DNA of 64,000 nt from an uncultured Clostridia bacterium (lineage in GTDB: Bacteria; Bacillota; Clostridia; Christensenellales; Borkfalkiaceae), in NCBI GenBank assembly GCA_944330115.1, contig CALVIN010000003.1:186001-250000 (forward strand), written 5' to 3'. The notes below the pieces were generated by a model, which saw nothing but the letters and a program-made list of their open reading frames with translations, was not told where the DNA came from and did not search any database. Positions 60,826-64,000 of this stretch are shown in pieces. Positions within the stretch are counted from its first letter, which is position 1, and each line of letters starts with the position of its first letter. The position numbers were made by a program, and so were the translations under genes.

Positions 60826-62973
60826 ATGGACGATCTTGCCGACTATGAGCCGCTGGAATACTACGAAAAGCAGCTCAAGGCCGAGTTTGAAAACAGCGCA
60901 AGGCAATATTTCGACGAGCTTGTAAAGCGCTCGGGCGTGGACGAGGCGCAAAACGCCGCCACGGTAAAAAAGTATAAGGCCGCCGAAAAAAAGGCGGAGG
61001 AGGCCGAAAAGAGGCTGTCATCCGGCAAGGCGCTGCGCGGTTTTTTGATATTTCTGGCGGTTGTCGCCCTCATCGCCGCGTTCGCGCTCATCATCTTCTA
61101 TCTCGACGGCGACGGCTGGCTGTATCTGTTTTTCAGCATACTGTGCGCCGTGCTCGGCGTCGCCGCGATAGTCCTCATCTGCACCAAGATGAAGCAGATG
61201 ATCGCCGCGCGGCAAAAAAAGTATGAAAAGGCGCGCGCCGCTGCCGAGAGCATAAAGGCGCAGGCCTACGATCAGCTCCGCCCGCTGCACGCATTATTCA
61301 CGTGGAACATGACGCGCGAGCTCGTGCAAAAGGCGCTGCCCTACGTCACCTTCGACGACAGGTTAGACGTAAAGCGGCTCGACCTGTTTATAAATAAATA
61401 CGGCTTCCGCCGCGCAAACGCCGATGCCGACAGCTCCACCGTATATCTTCTCTCGGGCACGATAGGCGGCAACCCGTTCTTGTTCGAGCGCAAGTTCCGC
61501 CATACCACGATATCTAAAACATATTCGGGCTCGATAACCATTCATTGGACGACGTATACCGTCGATTCAAAGGGCAACGGCCGCACGGTGCACCACAGCC
61601 AGGTGCTCACCGCCACGGTGAGCAAGCCCGCCCCCTCATACGACTACGAAACGTGCATGTATTACGGCAACGAGGGCGCGCCCGACCTCACCTTCTCACG
61701 CACGCCCAAATATTCGCACATGCAGGACGAAAAGGAGAGGGAGAAGTTCATAAAGAGCGGCAGCAAGCGCCTCGCCGAGATGAGCCGAAAGGCCGTAGAG
61801 AGCGGCTCGCGCGGGTTCACCGAGATAGCAAATACCGAGTTCGAAGTACTCTTCGGCGCCACCAACCGCACCAACGAGGTGCAGTTCCGCCTCATGTTCA
61901 CGCCCCTCGCGCAGAACAATATGGTCGATTTGATGACCTCGGGCGTGGGCTATGGCGACGACTTCGCCTTCAGCAAGGCCGGCATGCTCAACTGCATCCG
62001 CTCCGACCACGCCCAGACCTGGCAGACCGATACAAACCCTTCGCGCTATAAGAGCTATGACCTCGCTGCCTCGCGCGCGGCCTTCCTCGCGTTCAACACC
62101 GAGTATTTCAAATCGCTTTATTTCGACCTCGCGCCCGTACTCTCCGTGCCGCTGTACCGCATGACCGAGCCGCACGAATACATATACCGCGACGTGTACC
62201 CCTCGAACTACACCGAGTACGAGGCGGAGGTGGTGGCAAACACCTTCAACCCCGCGCAGTTCGCGCCCGCGGAGGCCAAAACAAACAGCATTTTAAAGGC
62301 GTCGTTCGCGCAAAAGCAGGGCGGGGCCGACACGATGGAAGTTACGGCTTATTCATTTGACACCGTCCCGCGCGTCGATTACGTCGACGTATTCGGCGGC
62401 GACGGCAGGGTCCACGCCGTGCCCGTGCCGTGGACGGAGTATATACCTGTCTCGCGCACCAGCCAGATGGCGGTGAAGGCGGTGGACGGCTCGCGTGAAA
62501 ACTATAATAAACTCAGCGCCGAGTCGGCGCTCGCCTCCTTTGTGCATAAGTTCTCGCCCGGCGGCGCCTCGGCCTTCAAAGACGGGCTTGTGGGCATACC
62601 CCTCGGCGCCACTTTCACCGCGGGTGACGACAGGGAGCTCGGCAATATATTCGGTTTAAAGGCCGCGGCGGCAGGCACGGCGGCATTTATAGCGGGCGCA
62701 GAGGCAGTCCGCGCCGCAGCAGATATGCTCGATAAACAGGATATGGAGAGGGCGGCAAAAGCGGCGGACGAAGCCGCAAAAGCCACAGATAAGGCCGCAA
62801 AGGCGGCGGACGAAGTTGCCAATGCGACAGACGAAGCTGCCAAGGCGGCGGATAAGGCGGCAAGAGCTGCTGATGAAGCCGCAGCCGACGAAACGACAAC
62901 GGATGAGGCCGCCGGCGAAGACAACTCGGCCGTCACCCCTCCCGCCGACAATTCCGGCAACGAAACCAAGTAA
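60826..62973 (+). CDS. Large membrane protein adjacent to LemA, family not recognised
   Basis: 715 aa. Residues 1-65 form a charged helix (YKAAEKKAEEAEKRL). Two membrane helices follow (about 70-95 FLIFLAVVALIAAFALIIFYL and 98-120 LYLFFSILCAVLGVAAIVLIC), then a large soluble region (about 125-620) with beta-rich segments (TVYLLSGTIGGNPFLFERKFRHTTI..; FEVLFGATNRTNEVQFRLMFTPLAQ). The C-terminus (about 635-715) is an Ala/Asp/Lys heptad-like repeat (KAADEAAKATDKAAKAADE) ending Thr/Glu-rich. GGGGG before the ATG and own promoter. The LemA-family gene follows on the same strand, suggesting a shared membrane function. Confidence 0.75.
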   Translation: MDDLADYEPLEYYEKQLKAEFENSARQYFDELVKRSGVDEAQNAATVKKYKAAEKKAEEAEKRLSSGKALRGFLIFLAVVALIAAFALIIFYLDGDGWLYLFFSILCAVLGVAAIVLICTKMKQMIAARQKKYEKARAAAESIKAQAYDQLRPLHALFTWNMTRELVQKALPYVTFDDRLDVKRLDLFINKYGFRRANADADSSTVYLLSGTIGGNPFLFERKFRHTTISKTYSGSITIHWTTYTVDSKGNGRTVHHSQVLTATVSKPAPSYDYETCMYYGNEGAPDLTFSRTPKYSHMQDEKEREKFIKSGSKRLAEMSRKAVESGSRGFTEIANTEFEVLFGATNRTNEVQFRLMFTPLAQNNMVDLMTSGVGYGDDFAFSKAGMLNCIRSDHAQTWQTDTNPSRYKSYDLAASRAAFLAFNTEYFKSLYFDLAPVLSVPLYRMTEPHEYIYRDVYPSNYTEYEAEVVANTFNPAQFAPAEAKTNSILKASFAQKQGGADTMEVTAYSFDTVPRVDYVDVFGGDGRVHAVPVPWTEYIPVSRTSQMAVKAVDGSRENYNKLSAESALASFVHKFSPGGASAFKDGLVGIPLGATFTAGDDRELGNIFGLKAAAAGTAAFIAGAEAVRAAADMLDKQDMERAAKAADEAAKATDKAAKAADEVANATDEAAKAADKAARAADEAAADETTTDEAAGEDNSAVTPPADNSGNETK

Positions 62974-62974
62974 T

Positions 62975-63160
62975 TGCGCCATATTATGGCACTAATTCAA
63001 ATAAACGCGCCATAGTAGGGCACTAATTGCAGTTGATTGCGGCATATTACCGCTCCAATCACAAATAATTGCACTATCACACCCGCAACATCAAATAATT
63101 GCAGCATATTGTGGCACTAATTGCAAGTAATTGCGGCATATTACCGCTCCAATTACCCTA
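62975..63160. repeat. Second cluster of GCGGCATATT-type palindromes
   Basis: Degenerate copies of ATTGCGGCATATTACCGCTC or ATTGCGCCATATTATGGCAC in quick succession (about 62975, 63003, 63037, 63067, 63099, 63130), between the 715-aa protein gene and the LemA-family gene. Confidence 0.75.
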
Positions 63161-63163
63161 TTT

Positions 63164-63329
63164 ACCTCCCCTTCGAGGGGAGGTGGCACGACGAGTGGCG
63201 ACGAGGAGTGACGGAGGGGTTTCATTACGCGCACTGCAAGACAGGCAGGATGTGCTTCCGCTTACCAAATAACTCACGTTAAACTCACGGAAAAATGTCG
63301 CGCACGGCTTGCGCGGGGTTTTCGTGAAC
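63164..63329. repeat. Hairpin repeats upstream of the LemA-family gene
   Basis: ACCTCCCCTTCGAGGGGAGG palindrome (63164-63184), GACGGAGGGGTTTCA, then a CTCACG...CGTGAAC terminal hairpin (63283-63329) ending 28 bp before the LemA-family start. Confidence 0.75.
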
Positions 63330-63357
63330 ATATAATTTTTTAAGGAGGAATTTTCAA

Positions 63358-64000
63358 ATGGCAAACGAGCTTGACGAACTCACCGGTCCCGTGAATAACG
63401 CCGGCCGCGACGTAGCCGTCATCGAAAAGCAGCTCCCCATAAAAGTGGGAGTAGGCTCAAAGATCTTCGAGGTGCTGCTCTGGATATTGGGCATAATACC
63501 GGGCGTTGTGTTCCTTTTCATGAAGATAAAGGCGGGCAACTACCTCTCCCAGCTGCAGCAAAAGCTCCAGCACGACGCCTCGCAGATAGATAACTACCTC
63601 GAGCAGCGCGTAGTCATCCTTCAAAACTGCGCAAAACTGCTCGACAAGGCCATCGACCTCGACAAAACGACTATGACGCAGATAGCCGCCTATCGTTCGG
63701 GCGCAAACCCCGCCGATGGCGAGCGCAACGCCATAGCGCAGCAGATCGATTCGGTAGGCCGCAGCATCAACCTCGCGTTCGAGGCCTATCCCGACTTAAA
63801 GGCGCACGCCGAAATCGCCGACGCAATGCAGCAGAACGCCTATTTGCAGAAGGAGATAACGGCCGCGCGCGAGCTCTATAACGACACGGTGAACATCTGG
63901 AACAGGGACATATACGCATGGCCCACCAAGATGATAGTTGCGGCCAAGCGCGGCTACACCACGCGCATACCCTTCACCACCTCGTCCGAAATCAAAGAGC
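63358..64000 (+). CDS. LemA-family protein (cut by window end)
   Basis: At least 214 aa visible. An N-terminal hydrophilic stretch leads into a membrane helix (FEVLLWILGIIPGVVFLFMKI). A helical-bundle domain follows, with the LemA-like pattern YLSQLQQKLQHDASQIDNYLEQRVVILQNCAKLLDKAI, AYRSGANPADGERN and AYPDLKAHAEIADAMQQNAYLQKEITAARELYNDTVNIWN. LemA proteins are membrane-anchored helical proteins of unclear function. AAGGAGG before the ATG. The 3' end is outside the window. Confidence 0.88.
   Translation, partial: MANELDELTGPVNNAGRDVAVIEKQLPIKVGVGSKIFEVLLWILGIIPGVVFLFMKIKAGNYLSQLQQKLQHDASQIDNYLEQRVVILQNCAKLLDKAIDLDKTTMTQIAAYRSGANPADGERNAIAQQIDSVGRSINLAFEAYPDLKAHAEIADAMQQNAYLQKEITAARELYNDTVNIWNRDIYAWPTKMIVAAKRGYTTRIPFTTSSEIKE

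Overview
The window reads as the replication-origin region of a spore-forming member of the Clostridia. Spore genes (SleB with YpeB, SpoIIR, YyaC), the rpmH-rnpA-yidD-yidC-jag block, dnaN, rsmG, parA-parB, and a speA/tmk/holB/ricT/trmN6/rsmI block in Firmicutes order all point that way. GC-rich genes are separated by very AT-rich or repeat-filled spacers. The overall look resembles uncultured gut Christensenellales-type genomes, but that is an impression and not a demonstrated placement.

Layout. From 1 to about 44.6 kb nearly all genes lie on the minus strand; from 45 to 56.6 kb they lie on the plus strand. The switch, the DnaA boxes and the parS-like sites place the origin between dnaN (ends 44573) and ftsH (starts 50594). 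Left arm, in order: a tandem pair of CobW-type GTPases (second one cut by the window edge); a DUF2188 membrane protein; an EF-G-like GTPase; a frameshifted lipoprotein; the F-type ATP synthase operon (6.7-14.5 kb); tRNA-Arg(CCG); mnmA; acetyltransferase and DUF697 genes; rsmI, trmN6, a ferredoxin, ricT, holB, tmk and a PLP decarboxylase; lysS-greA; an alaR-alaT-like pair; small unknown genes; pckG; queT; jag-yidC-yidD-rnpA-rpmH; and dnaN. Right arm: rsmG-ypsA, yyaC, a 2.5 kb ORF-free origin segment, ftsH, parA, parB, a two-domain acetyltransferase, ypeB-sleB, spoIIR, a large membrane protein, and a LemA-family gene cut by the window end. dnaA, recF, gyrA/B, mnmE and mnmG are not in the window.

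Two things stand out. (1) The ATP synthase has no atpH. The alpha subunit instead begins with two tandem copies of the delta/OSCP C-terminal domain, and the b subunit carries a duplicated C-terminal tail, the part that normally contacts delta. The c subunit has an N-terminal extension of about 70 residues. (2) Spacers are filled with mosaic, multi-hairpin repeat elements. Several hairpin modules recur with different stem sequences that stay complementary while loops and flanks are conserved. Element ends carry GTTCAC/GTGAAC and often abut a stop codon. One element exactly fills the atpE-atpF gap, and one supplies the last codons of mnmA. I do not recognise this family. A second repeat family is a short palindrome around GCGGCATATATGCCGC.

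All coordinates, alignments and counts here were made by eye. Family names rest on motif recognition, not on database searches.
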